Below, in pieces: positions 1-10,559 of a DNA stretch of 64,000 bases; within the stretch, counting starts at the first letter, position 1, and every line of letters starts with the position of its first letter. The stretch comes from Hydractinia symbiolongicarpus (Eukaryota; Cnidaria; Hydrozoa; Anthoathecata; Hydractiniidae). A model generated the notes under the pieces. It worked only from the letters and a program-made list of their open reading frames with translations, ran no database searches and had not been told where the DNA came from. Location: NCBI RefSeq assembly GCF_029227915.1, contig NC_079879.1:19603001-19667000 (forward strand). The letters are read 5' to 3'. Position numbers and translations under genes: made by a program.

Positions 1-712
1 TTTCCAGTTCGCTTTGCGTTTATAATTAACCAACTTTACGGGACTCTTCGATTCAGCTGCTTTTTCTATCTTATCCCTCAAATCCATTCGAAATGACACA
101 CCACGGTGAACAGTTTCATTAGTTTGGACAGTAAAATTGTAATAACCAACACTGCTATTTCTTGCCTTTTTGACTGGACTGAGATCATGGAGGTAACATG
201 TCAAGGCACCTGAATTTAAGAAGAGAAAGGTAACTGATTCACTGGTTCCAAATTTGGGAAAAAGTCAAGCTGATTTTTACTAATACCTTTTATAATATAC
301 CTCATCCCAGGAAATTAACATGTCCTTAAACCCCCTTGCTTAAGTTTTTGTTTTTGCAAAGTTTTCTAAAAGCAGATTCTTAGGAAAAAAAACAATCGAA
401 GCAAGGTAAAAACTAAGCAGCTAAAATCTATCAGAAATAAACTAAAAAAGTAGTAATGACATACGTAAGAACTCGTGTGGAGCAACAAAACACGTGGGTG
501 GTGGCGTGAGGTAATTTGAACAGGTTTTTTTGGTAAAGACAATAGTCTTGTAATATGGGAAATTTATAATAAAATCAAAAAAGATTAAACGTACCGTCGC
601 TCGAACTACTCGAGGAGGAGTCTTTACTACTGGAGGAGGAGTCTTTACTACTGGAGGAGGAGTCTTTTGCCCCTCTTTTCCCACTTTGACTGCTCTTCTT
701 GCTGGAGTCCAT
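1..712 (-). CDS. 5' part of a Ser-rich gene, possibly with an OB-fold-like domain (partial)
   Basis: Two exons join in phase. Exon 1 runs 712 to 595: ATG at 712, then about 39 codons rich in Ser/Lys with three 21-bp repeats that encode DSSSSSK-type units, ending in a split codon at a GT donor (594-593). Exon 2 starts at 209 after an AG acceptor (211-210) and stays open to position 1, so the gene continues beyond the left edge. The exon 2 product contains YLHDLSPVKKARN, then a stretch with YYNFTVQTNE and VSFRMDLRDKI. A short beta-rich segment that reads like 'localised partner, then DFxLQT, then RxVxF' resembles single-stranded-nucleic-acid OB folds, but this is only an impression and no family is assigned. 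The Ser-rich N-terminus is probably disordered. Splice phase (1) and codon use support a real gene. Confidence 0.6.
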
Positions 713-3700
713 TTTTAAAAGGGTAAAAACGTGGCACAAAGCCAGCAATCTGGCTAATTCGTCGTGGGGGGTAGAGAATGCAATGAAGGGGGCAGTGTGA
801 GAAGGTATGGAGAAATGTTTTTAAAAAAACGAATATCCATAGACTGATTTTATAAAAATGGAATGAGAATTAAATAATAAAATAACTTTCTGATGACATG
901 TTTTTGTAAAACAGTATTTTTTTTTCGTAAAGAATTGATCAGTGCAAATATCTAATTACATAAGTGACACCCTATTATAGTTATGTGACTGCGGAACCAC
1001 GCCGTGAGATGGCCCAGCGGAAAACAAGGGCGAGACTGTGGATAACGAGTGAAATTTCGAGAGAAAAAGCCCTGGGGAAGAGGTTGGGCTTTAATGGGAT
1101 AAAACGTCGCGGATGAACTTTTCTGCGAAAATTAAATATTTCGCGGGGATTTAATTTCGCGGATAAATTATCCATAAATATTTCGCGGGGATTTAATTTC
1201 GCGTTTTATGAAGTTTTACTTTAGTAGCATTTTTTCTCATTCGAAAAGCCCTGTTTGTTGTTTTCCAATGAAATAACGCTATCTTTTTAGATCGTACAGC
1301 AAATTAAAACTTTGGTGACGCTAAATTTCGCAGATGGTCCCTTCTTCTTGAATTTTTGAAAGGATAAAATTTCGCGTAATTTGCCGAATAAAGCCAAAAT
1401 CTCAATGAAATTGAATTACCACGAAATTTGATCTCATTAAAGTATTATTAAACCTGCCTCTAGCTCCCAGGATTTTTTTGTCTCGCGCGAAGAACCAGCT
1501 TTATATCCATGCGTATGGCAGAGACGGAAATCTTTGACTAGGAATATTATTGTATTGTGTCTGAAATCAATCCATTGCGAGGCATCCCGTTTCATAATAG
1601 CTTTCCAGAATTCTTTAGTGACATGAGTATTATTATCTTGTCTTAAGGGCATAAGTTTTAGCGGACATTAAATTGTTCCGGTTTTGCCCCCATATCGCTG
1701 AAATAAGATCCGTAAAGTACAGTCTGGAATGGCTGGCAGTCGCAAATATAAATTCGCCATTAAATTAATCCCGAAAAATATTAATTTTAAAATAAGCCAA
1801 TCAAATTTTCCTCAATAAAGCCAGAACAAAAGCACCCTCCATCGTTCTGACTTTGAGCAGCTATTTTATGATCTTTCTACAGTTACTCAACACTTAGCCT
1901 TTTTATGGAAAGTAATCGCAAGGCAAGGCTAAATTATTTTTTTGAATGTATAGAGTAGAATCGATTATTCGTGAATATAAACGCTCTAATATATTAATCT
2001 TACAGGTGAATTCTAATTCTAATTCCAAACGCCTTATCCGCATACAGACACTGGCGTCTATCCATGATTCTAGGGTATTTATGGCAACTGTCATTATCTA
2101 CATCAAATCAGGTGAAGGGATCAAAACACGTGTTGTGCGGATTTTGGCTTTCATAGATTTAACAAAAGAAAACGCAATTACAATTGTTCATAGGTTTTCG
2201 TAAGAATAAAATTTAAACATGAAAATAAAACAGTGAGAACAGACTCCTTGCCAATTCCTTTCTCTTGCATTTCCTTGAGCTTTAATTGAATTTGGCATAG
2301 GAAAAATTGCTGGACAAAACAGTCTGATTTCCAGTAAATAGATTATATGGAAGTAGTGTATGCTTTATATATTACTCCCGAGTACGTTTATTTTGTATAA
2401 AATTGCTGCGGTAAATTTCTTTTTTCATCAACTCACGAAATAAAACGAAGCGTTGTCGTCTTAATGACATCTTCTACTATAATAAATATCACATAGACTT
2501 TCTTCACCAGGTATCAATGAAACAATACACAAACCACTTGGCAGGTAGAATTATGAAGATGGTGGCTTCGTTTAGCTATCACACAGAGCTGGAATACTTG
2601 TTTTTGTATTATTGATTCGTCATATCTTTAACTCTAAAAAAGTAAAAGCAATCGTTTTTAAACTTATTTTGATAAATTATTCAACAAACGAGAAAAAGAA
2701 AATATATACGCATATACGCATATCTGGGGGTGAGATATAAACAAAAGAAGCAAATAATAAAGATTTGAGGGATTCCAAATTGAAAACAATGGGTTCATAT
2801 AGGCTTTTGAAAAAGCTGTTTTTGTTCCCAAGTTCTCTGGGCTGACAGGGCTATAACTTCTGATTAAAACATCGTAATCTGCCGAAATTTTATATAATTC
2901 GTTCACTAGCTTTTTGTCTTGGCCTTATAATAATTTATTAAGAAAAGGGGTGTCATTACAAATTTTTTTATAACCTATACAAAACACATACCTGTATTTT
3001 GCAAACTACATAAACTTTAAACTAAGCTATATTAAGAGCGGAAACAGCTTTTTCAAAAATTCATTGTTTTCAAAGCCATTTCATTAAAAGTATTTTTCAA
3101 AATCAACTTTTTGACAAAAATGTGGTATTTTAAAGGAATAAATTGTTGGGAGAAAAAATTTTGTGAATCGAAATTTTGGGATTTTTTATATTTCGCGAAT
3201 TGGTGAAGTATATAGTATACTTACAGGAAACATTGCTTTGTGTAAGGTATGGTTATCCAATGACAACATTGTGTAGGTATATCCATATAACAAAATCTTT
3301 TAATTCGAAACAGCACTTTCAATTTGACAATTTCAACAGTTTCAATTTGAAAACCAGCAACATTTATTTCAAAGTGGATTTCAGTTTTAAGTTTCGTTAT
3401 CCAATTCTTTGAGATACGTGAGTTAAAAGTCTATTGCCATTTCGAAGTGAATGTTATTATTATTTCAATTGTCTATTAGATTTGTATATCGTTGGAGAAT
3501 TTTTACAAAGATTTTCTAATAACATTCAAATACATATACTAAAAAGTAATTTAATATAAGGAGCATCCACAAAGTATATACGCAAAAAAAAACCCTCCCC
3601 CCATAGTACGCAGAAAATAATAGAAGTGATGTCATTCAAACAATAGATGTACGCATTTATCAGATCCCCTCCCCACTTAGATGCGTACGTACTAAATGGA

Positions 3701-3993
3701 TGGTCCCACAGTGCAACTCCCTCTCAATAACCCAAATACTCCTTCAGAGTTCTAGTTATCGAGAGTTTTATGAACGAACTATACAGTATCACAAAATAAA
3801 ATCAACATTAGCATTATTTTTATCAATGCCATGCATATCTCTACACATATAAAGTAAGTAGCCTCTCATTGTAGGTGGTGGTAAAACAAAAAAGTGCTTT
3901 GAAATCAATGTCTCAAAAAGTGTTGAGCAGACACTCACTCTTATTTCCACAATCACATCATATTATTTATTTCGAATTCTTACTTGACTACTT
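713..3993. other. Intergenic, no gene recognised
   Basis: No convincing exon was found on either strand; the short open frames are AT-rich and lack family resemblance. At about 1090-1400 the motif TTTCGCG/AAATTTCGCGGGG recurs at least five times, two copies inside a direct repeat around 1134-1205. This is dispersed-repeat sequence rather than coding. Confidence 0.5.
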
Positions 3994-4157
3994 CAGGGCT
4001 TATTAAAATAACAGGACGACATCACTGTGGAGAAAAGACTTTTCAGAGCATTTCACTTTTCAGAGCATTTCCAAAAAGGCGAGGCCATCTTGTGGACTGA
4101 AAATGCTCTGAAAAGCCTCTTCTTTGCAGTGACGACCCCCCGTTATTTTAAGCCCTA
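3994..4157. mobile_element. Short inverted-repeat element (MITE)
   Basis: The left end begins CAGGGCTTATTAAAATAAC and the right end, reverse-complemented, begins TAGGGCTTAAAATAAC. Beyond that both arms share a CACTG followed by AAGA...CTTTTCAGAGCATTT, giving imperfect arms of roughly 60 bp. The left arm also has a local duplication of CTTTTCAGAGCATTTC. The CAGGGCTT start is like many hAT ends, but no clean 8-bp target duplication was seen. Confidence 0.55.
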
Positions 4158-4312
4158 TGTAATTGTCAGTGCAAAACCTAAACTCAAAACCACCATCCCA
4201 CAACACCCTCCCCCCAGAATCTTGTAAATTTATTTATTTCTAAGACAAATTGTAATGGCCTCATGGTCAGTAAAGAACAAACTTTTTACACTCACATAAA
4301 CAAGAAACTGTT

Positions 4313-7300
4313 CTAATAAAGATTTTTTATGTAAACATGATCTAGTATCGACCCCCCTAAATGCGTTGGTTCTGAAACAACCTGTTCATAACCATTAAGC
4401 GTTTGTTCTAGCAGTGTATTTGGTTTTAGATTAAAATCACCAACAACAATATCAATGTTCATAGACACAGAAAGGTAGCCTAGAGTTTCTAAAAATTGTC
4501 CAACTAGCATATCTTTTTTTTTGTACAATAACAATATTTTAATTTTTAATGGAAGATTATGGCTATTTAAAACTTCTAAAACAGAAAAACCATTAATTTT
4601 GAAATGATCTAGTAATTTAATTTTGTTTTTGTAATACATTGCTAAGCTAGAAAATCTGTGTTCATTATCATTATTACACGTCAATTTAAAACCATCAATC
4701 ATGATATCTGTTAAATTTTCAGTATTTGTCAGTTGCGTTTCAGTGCAGAGAATAATATCACTAGATGAAAGTGTTTTATCACAAGATAAATCTTTGCAAT
4801 GCTTACGCAATGATCTTACATTACAAACAACTAAAGACAATATGCTATGTTCGGATTCCTTTGCCACCAAATCTGTTGTAAAACTTAAACTTTGATTTTC
4901 TGTTAAATACTGATATTCTTTTTTAGCTTTGTCGTCAACATTGATGGCACTGGACTTGAACACCCCTATCAAGTGGAGCCCTTTCAAAGACGTTACACGG
5001 CTGAGAGCTACATACATCTGTCCATTATTGAATGATCTCTGTTTCAGCAAATTAAAACTAATGACAACCTCTTGTAAACTTAGGCCTTGAACTTTGTGTA
5101 CAGTACAAGCCCATGATAACATTAAAGGAAATTGGGTACGTTTAATGACCGGAGAGGAAAGTTTTTTCTCGTTTGTTCTTATTTCGGTAGTCACTCGATC
5201 AATTGGTACTGCATTTAATTGTTGTGCAAGTCTGTCTGAACGTATTTTATTTGTTCCAACATTTAGATTGTCAAATTCAACATAAATGGTTTTAATTGAA
5301 TCATTTTGCGCTACAACATGGACTATTGTACCAATTTGACCATTTATTAGCTTATCAGGAATGTCAATATTAGATGTCAACATTGCCTTAGCACCTATCT
5401 TTAAAGATAACTGGAAAGCTAATCCACCAGTTCTTGATTGGCTTAAGTTTTGAATTCTTTCATAAACATGAGAAGGGACTTCTTTCGGAACTTGATCAAT
5501 GGCATCTATTGTTATCAAAGCGCTGTTTAAACTATTTAACAATCTTGCATTATGAACTCTAGCTGGCTCATTTTCTGCATAAATATGCAATGCATTTATT
5601 GGGTAGTGTTTACTATTTTCATCAATGAATCGTGAACGGATGAGATGTTCATCCTGTGAAGATAGAGTTCCTAGCCTAACATTATTTAGTAGGTCAATTA
5701 GAACAGTATCACCCCGTTGTCTCATAACTTCAGTCAATTCACACATCTGAAAGTTTCGCCATAGTGGATAAATGTTATACAATTCATCGCTGAATTCTGC
5801 ATAAATTGGTTTTTGCATTACGGGGGGTAATTGATGCAAATCACCCACTAAAATTATTGTTAAGCCAGCAAATGGTTTTGAAAAATCAGAAACACATCCA
5901 AATATTTCTATTAACCTTTGATGCACATACAACAGTAACTTATTGGATACCATAGATATTTCATCAATAATGATACCTTTAACATCTGATAGCTCTTGCC
6001 TTAATTTACATCTCTTTCTATCTGGAAGCTTGTGAAGGGTTAACCCACGAGACTCTACAGAAATTCCTAAAGCTGAATGTATTGTGGTTCCATTGATATT
6101 CACCGCTGCAACACCTGTCGGTGCAAGCAAAAGCAAATTTGGTTTTTGAATGCATGAAGACCTATAACATAAAGTTTTTGAAACTGATGCACTTATAGTT
6201 TTGATCAAATGGGATTTGCCTGTTCCTGCACCACCTGTAACAAATAAATGCAAAGGAGGATTTTCTGTAACTTCTTCAGCTGATAAATTTTTAACATCCC
6301 TTCGGGCCCATCTATTAACTACGTCAAAAAGAAAACGTTGTTTTTCGTTTAAACTACGTATTAATTCATTAATACTATCATCTGACATTAAACTAATCTG
6401 TGTTGATGTGTGCCCTGCATTCGAAGAAGCTGCAGCATTTAAACCTTGAGCTTGTTCACCTTGATATTCATTATCCCTAACTACATTTTCCTCAACATTG
6501 TCATTCTCTTGTTGCGCAAATTGATCAGTTCGAGGTGAAAAATCAGCATTCATTAAAACATTATTTACCATATCACCCCATGGTTCAAATCTAGCCTTGT
6601 TCTCATTAACAATGCTCAGAACCTCAGGATCATTAAGTTTAACAACATAAGAATTTCCAACTTCGCTAAGTAAATCAGATTCCTTTCTGAAGGGATAAAA
6701 TAACATCAACAAATGGTGGGCATACTCTTCCGCTTTATTAACTGGATTAGGAGTATGATAACGGACAACACGCTTTTTATTTCTCCGTTTCAATTTTTCT
6801 TTGGAAGACATCAGAGGAACAGACTTAGGTAAACGCAATAAGGGATTACAAATTTCATCATCATCTAAAAGAACCTCTGGTTGATAATCATTTACTATGT
6901 CAAGCTTTTTACTTGTGTCCAGCACATAATACGCAAGAAATTCAGCAAAACATAAATTGTCAATCATATAATATTGACCACGCTTAATTGTAACATTGGG
7001 TCGATCCATGTATCGATCTAAACTATTGCGCTTAAAAACATCTGTACTATCTGGAGGCAATTCTTCTAATTTTTCTTCAGATTTACAAACTCTGTATCTT
7101 TTATCAGGCAAATTTGTATTAGCAAACACAATTCCTGGGAAACATTTACGTAACCATAACTCTGGCAATACCTGATAAACAGCTTCCTGTAATGAACATT
7201 GGCGGTGTGATAAAAATGCTAAGGCTAATTTTCTCATACGATCTGGCAAGTTTAAATTTTCAGACTCTTCAGCTGCCTTTTTCATTGCAAGAGATGACTC

Positions 7301-8452
7301 ATTTTCCGATTTAGAGAAATAAGAACACATATATGACACTGCTTTATAATAATTGAACACAGGCTGCAAGTCCAAATTGGCTTTCCAAGCTAAAAGTCCT
7401 GCTGCAAAGTAATTATTTACAAAACATGAATTTGGTGGTCGATGATAGTATGTTTCAAAGTCTTGATTTGAAGATATTGCTAAAACCCTATAATAGTCAA
7501 CTTCTGATATGTGAAGTTCCAATAAAATCTCTGGTATGGACTTGCAGCTGTCGCTCAAGTAGTTAGGCTTACTAGGGTCTAAGTTGTCATCGATAAATAA
7601 TTTGACTTTCTTTAATACTTTAGTTCTTTCTGATAATAAACTCAATTTTTCAGAATCAGACATATTCTCTGGTAATGGACTGGCTATAACTGTTCGATCA
7701 GTAAAGAAACGTCCATAATTAAAACGACATGGAATGTTCTTGTATTTGCGACAAGAATTTGAATGAGAGTGGATTTGATATTGAGAGACAAGGTTGTGTA
7801 ATTCAGGCTCAATTAATGGATCAGGGAGGTCTGCGCGTATTGTATTATCAACAAAAGATGTGTAACTGTCTGTGGTTTCGTTTGTAAGAGTTGGTGAATC
7901 TAACAACCAAAGAAAAGCATGGATGTGGGGTGAACCTCTAAACTGAAATTCGACTTTAATAGCATAATTAGCTACTTGGCCAATAGGACTACTCTTATGA
8001 AGCAAAATTTCTCTAAAGAAATTCTCTACTCTGTATTGAAAGTGCCTTGCAGTTAAAACTGGGTTTTGATTAAAAATACTACAACGTCTAAAATAATCCA
8101 ATTCGTTACTGCTAACATCAATGTTATTCAATTTTCCTATTATCACTACCAGTTCATCCCATCTCAAATCTGCACATGACAAAGTAAGGAAGTATGATGG
8201 CAATCCTAACTGTTTAACCATTGCTAAAACATCGTAAAGAAAATGTTTCCAATAAGCAGGTGTTTCTTTAATAAAGTTCATAAATTGGTAACCTTGACCT
8301 TCACAAATAAAAGAACGAACTGTTTCATGAAAATTAATTTGCAACTGCCCAGCCGTTATTGTGCCCTTTACCTTTTTCGTTGCAATATTTATTTGATTAA
8401 ACAAATTGACTGTTGCATTACATAATGAGCAAAAAATATATATAATTAGCAT
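4313..8452 (-). pseudogene. Helitron Rep/helicase/endonuclease ORF
   Basis: 1379 codons. The HUH relaxase motif PHIHAFLWL is near residues 175-183 and the two candidate catalytic tyrosines are in SYMCSYFSK (about Y374 and Y378). The PIF1-type SF1B helicase follows: Walker A GGAGTGKS at about 740-747, TTIHSALGI, IIIDEISMV at about 828, VGDLHQLPPV at about 869, VMRQ, then SWACTVHKVQG and YVALSRVTSLKGL. The last ~190 residues are an exonuclease-endonuclease-phosphatase domain (CNVRSL, CTETQ, VVGDFNLKP, THLGGSILDHVYI). Rep nicks and joins DNA at insertion, the helicase unwinds, and the endonuclease was acquired from a non-LTR-type source. The upstream ORF overlaps in another frame at 8418-8452, so the protein is separated from its natural N-terminus by a frameshift. 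Confidence 0.85.
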
Positions 8453-9533
8453 TTGAAGAAAAGCGCTGGGAAAAATTTAACAAACGCTGGTTGAAATATT
8501 GTGTTGCTGTCAAGTACACTGGTCTAGCAACCTTATACCCAAATTTTCCAGTGGGAAATAAAAAGGGAAATGCAAGCTCCTCACAGTATTGGTCAGAAAA
8601 AAAAGATTGTGGTTGTTTATTCTCACCAGGAGCAATATCTAAAACCTCATCATCTGGATTTTGGAAATTTGGTATAACACACATTTCATCGCTACTTGCA
8701 CAATTCATACTTAGGGGGTTTTCAGCTTCTAAATTGTCATCATCAATGTCAACTGTTACTGAAAATTCATTTGTGTCAACCATAGCATCTGTATCACATA
8801 AACTTAAAACTTCCTGGGTTATATTATCCATTCTTATCAGCACATCTGAGTAAAAGGAATTGAAATTTTTCAAATATTGTAGGGCTTCGTTTAAAAGCTC
8901 AGGACGTACACTTTGAAACACAACATGGCCTCGATAAGCCAATTTTCTCTTCAGTTTAACAAACAATACACCACTACTATCTATACCCTGAGGAAGACAG
9001 TTATTAACGGCTTCTACTTGAATAGGAACATTGCAAATAGCACCTTTTATCTTTTGTTGTTGACCTTTAGGCATAACAGCTATTTTTTTAAATAATATTC
9101 TTTTTGTAATCAGAATTTGCTCAAGTCTGTTTAAACATTGAATTTCATTAGGAAGATCAACAATATTTAACTTATTCCAAACAGCCTGCGGGGGTATCTC
9201 AGCTTTTTTTAAATACTTATCGCAAGTTATGCAAATGTAAGCATGAGAATCAGAGCATAGAACATCTGTAAACACATAGTATAAACTTACTTCATAATTG
9301 TTTTTGCTAAATAATTTTACAGTTTTCTTGTAAAGGCTCCTATTACAAACTATGCAGACATAGTAGGGGCCATTCTGAATAGCTTTCTGGAAATTTAAAA
9401 TGCAATCATTTATTGTTTTAGCACTTTTTTGTTTGCGCTTAGCATCAGCATTGTTATATGTATTTGCTTTCTCCTTATTGGAAACAGTTGCCTTTCGTTT
9501 TCTAGATTGCTCCCTGTTGTGTTCTGTTGCTTG
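8418..9533 (-). pseudogene. Helitron N-terminal region (DUF6570-like, CxxC)
   Basis: The open frame runs from just after an in-frame TAG (9536-9534) to a TAA at 8418. It carries CxxC pairs (YVCIVCN, YICITC) that look like a zinc ribbon. Then comes the typical Helitron stretch CLNRLEQILITKRILFKKI...PKGQQQKIKGAICNVPI, an acidic linker, and LAFPFLFPTGKFGY followed by YFNQRLLNFSQRFSSNANYI, which normally continues straight into the Rep domain. Near the end, a third frame briefly reads FFAHYVMQQ, the expected continuation. This suggests two small indels around a run of six T on the minus strand (about 8430-8440) rather than one. No genuine ATG exists here; the frame is the same as the peptidase ORF upstream. 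Confidence 0.75.
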
Positions 9534-10301
9534 CTATTTTTTAGCTTTTTGCTTATTCTCCTCAGTTGCATGCTGCTTTTTAGCTTTCTCCTTGTTGACA
9601 TCAGTTGCATGTCTTATTTTACATTTTTCCTTGTTGGCTTCCGTTGCCATGCGTAAACGACTCTTTTCTCTATTGACTTTGTTAGAATATAGTCGAGAAA
9701 GACTTACTTCTTCATCTGAATCAATACTTATGTATTGTAATTCATATGGCTCATCAACTGTTGTTAGATCAATGTAGGTTGTATGAAGGTATATTTCTAA
9801 ATCTCTCTTTCTTTGGAATTTCATTAAAGAAGAAAAACCATCAGGTGTTGGCTGACCGCAGTTATTTCTGCTATGAGAATCAAACAAGTAGACACAGTTC
9901 TTTTTAGGGAGTATCGCAACATAAATAAATTTCACGAAAAAAAGTAACCCGTCTCCAATTGAGTTATTCAAATTTGACAAAAAGCGCGGAATAGAATAGC
10001 TACTTAAAAGACCATATTCTTTATCTAAATAAGTAATTGTAACATTAGATCCAAATATAGGCACACTGTTTGGTAGATCAGGTACCGTAAGGTATGTGTT
10101 TTTATTGAGAGATTTGTATAGTTTATCTGCTTCTGTAATGATAAAATCAATATCATTAACATTCCAATTACCTGGGGACTTTACTCTAGTTGAAAAAGAA
10201 ACTGCATACAAGCTACAACATGCACACTGTTTTCCAGCACTTTCGCCGAACATCGAATGGGATTGATTAAACAATCCATGAGTAATTTTCAGGAGAGACA
10301 T
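9534..10301 (-). pseudogene. Helitron N-terminal C76-like (herpes tegument-type) cysteine peptidase domain
   Basis: The first ATG is at 10301; the frame is shared with the downstream Helitron ORF and stops at a single TAG (9536-9534). Early residues contain GESAGKQCACCSLYAV, with a candidate nucleophile Cys at about residue 26. A later VYLFDSHSRN (Asp ~141, His ~143) gives the D-x-H arrangement of the tegument-type deubiquitinating peptidases (C76). The C-terminal part has three to four 13-residue units of the type ATExNKEKxKxxH, and the same repeat continues past the stop, confirming that the TAG interrupts one ancestral protein. The role in Helitrons is not established; processing or deubiquitination is inference. 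The assignment rests on motif pattern, not on a search. Confidence 0.6.
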
Positions 10302-10393
10302 CTTACATTTCAATCCAATTCACACCACATGTACCTCTAGCACAGTAGCAGTTTTTTTATGTATAATATAACATATATATTATAATAATTGTA

Positions 10394-10559
10394 CTTTTAT
10401 GGTGCAACAAAGCTGCACTAGCTTTTATGGTGCGACAAAGCTGCACTAGCTTTTTATGGTGCGACAAAGCTGCACTAGCTTTTTATGGTACAACAAAGCT
10501 GCACTAGCTTTTATGGTGCAACAAAGCTGCACTAACTTTTATGGTGCCACAAAGCTAAA
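10394..10559. repeat. 28-30 bp minisatellite, six units
   Basis: Six head-to-tail units of the type TTTTATGGTGCAACAAAGC followed by TGCACTAGC, with small changes (GCGACA, GTACAAC, last unit truncated to GCCACAAAGCTAAAG). It sits about 95 bp upstream of the peptidase ATG of the Helitron and is probably part of the element's 5' subterminal region. Confidence 0.85.

Larger units (their letters stand above)
4313..10559 (-). mobile_element. Decayed autonomous Helitron (Helentron-like, with peptidase and endonuclease domains)
   Basis: Three consecutive minus-strand ORFs together read as one Helitron polyprotein: C76-like cysteine peptidase, charged repeat linker, DUF6570-like/Helitron N region, HUH Rep, PIF1-type helicase and an EEP endonuclease at the C-terminus. 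The order Rep-helicase-endonuclease is that of Helentron-type elements. A 28-30 bp tandem array (10394-10559) lies just beyond the 5' coding end; such arrays occur at Helentron ends. One UAG and at least one frameshift region show the copy is inactive. Exact termini (3' hairpin, insertion dinucleotide) could not be fixed by eye, so the limits are the coding span plus the array. Confidence 0.8.
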
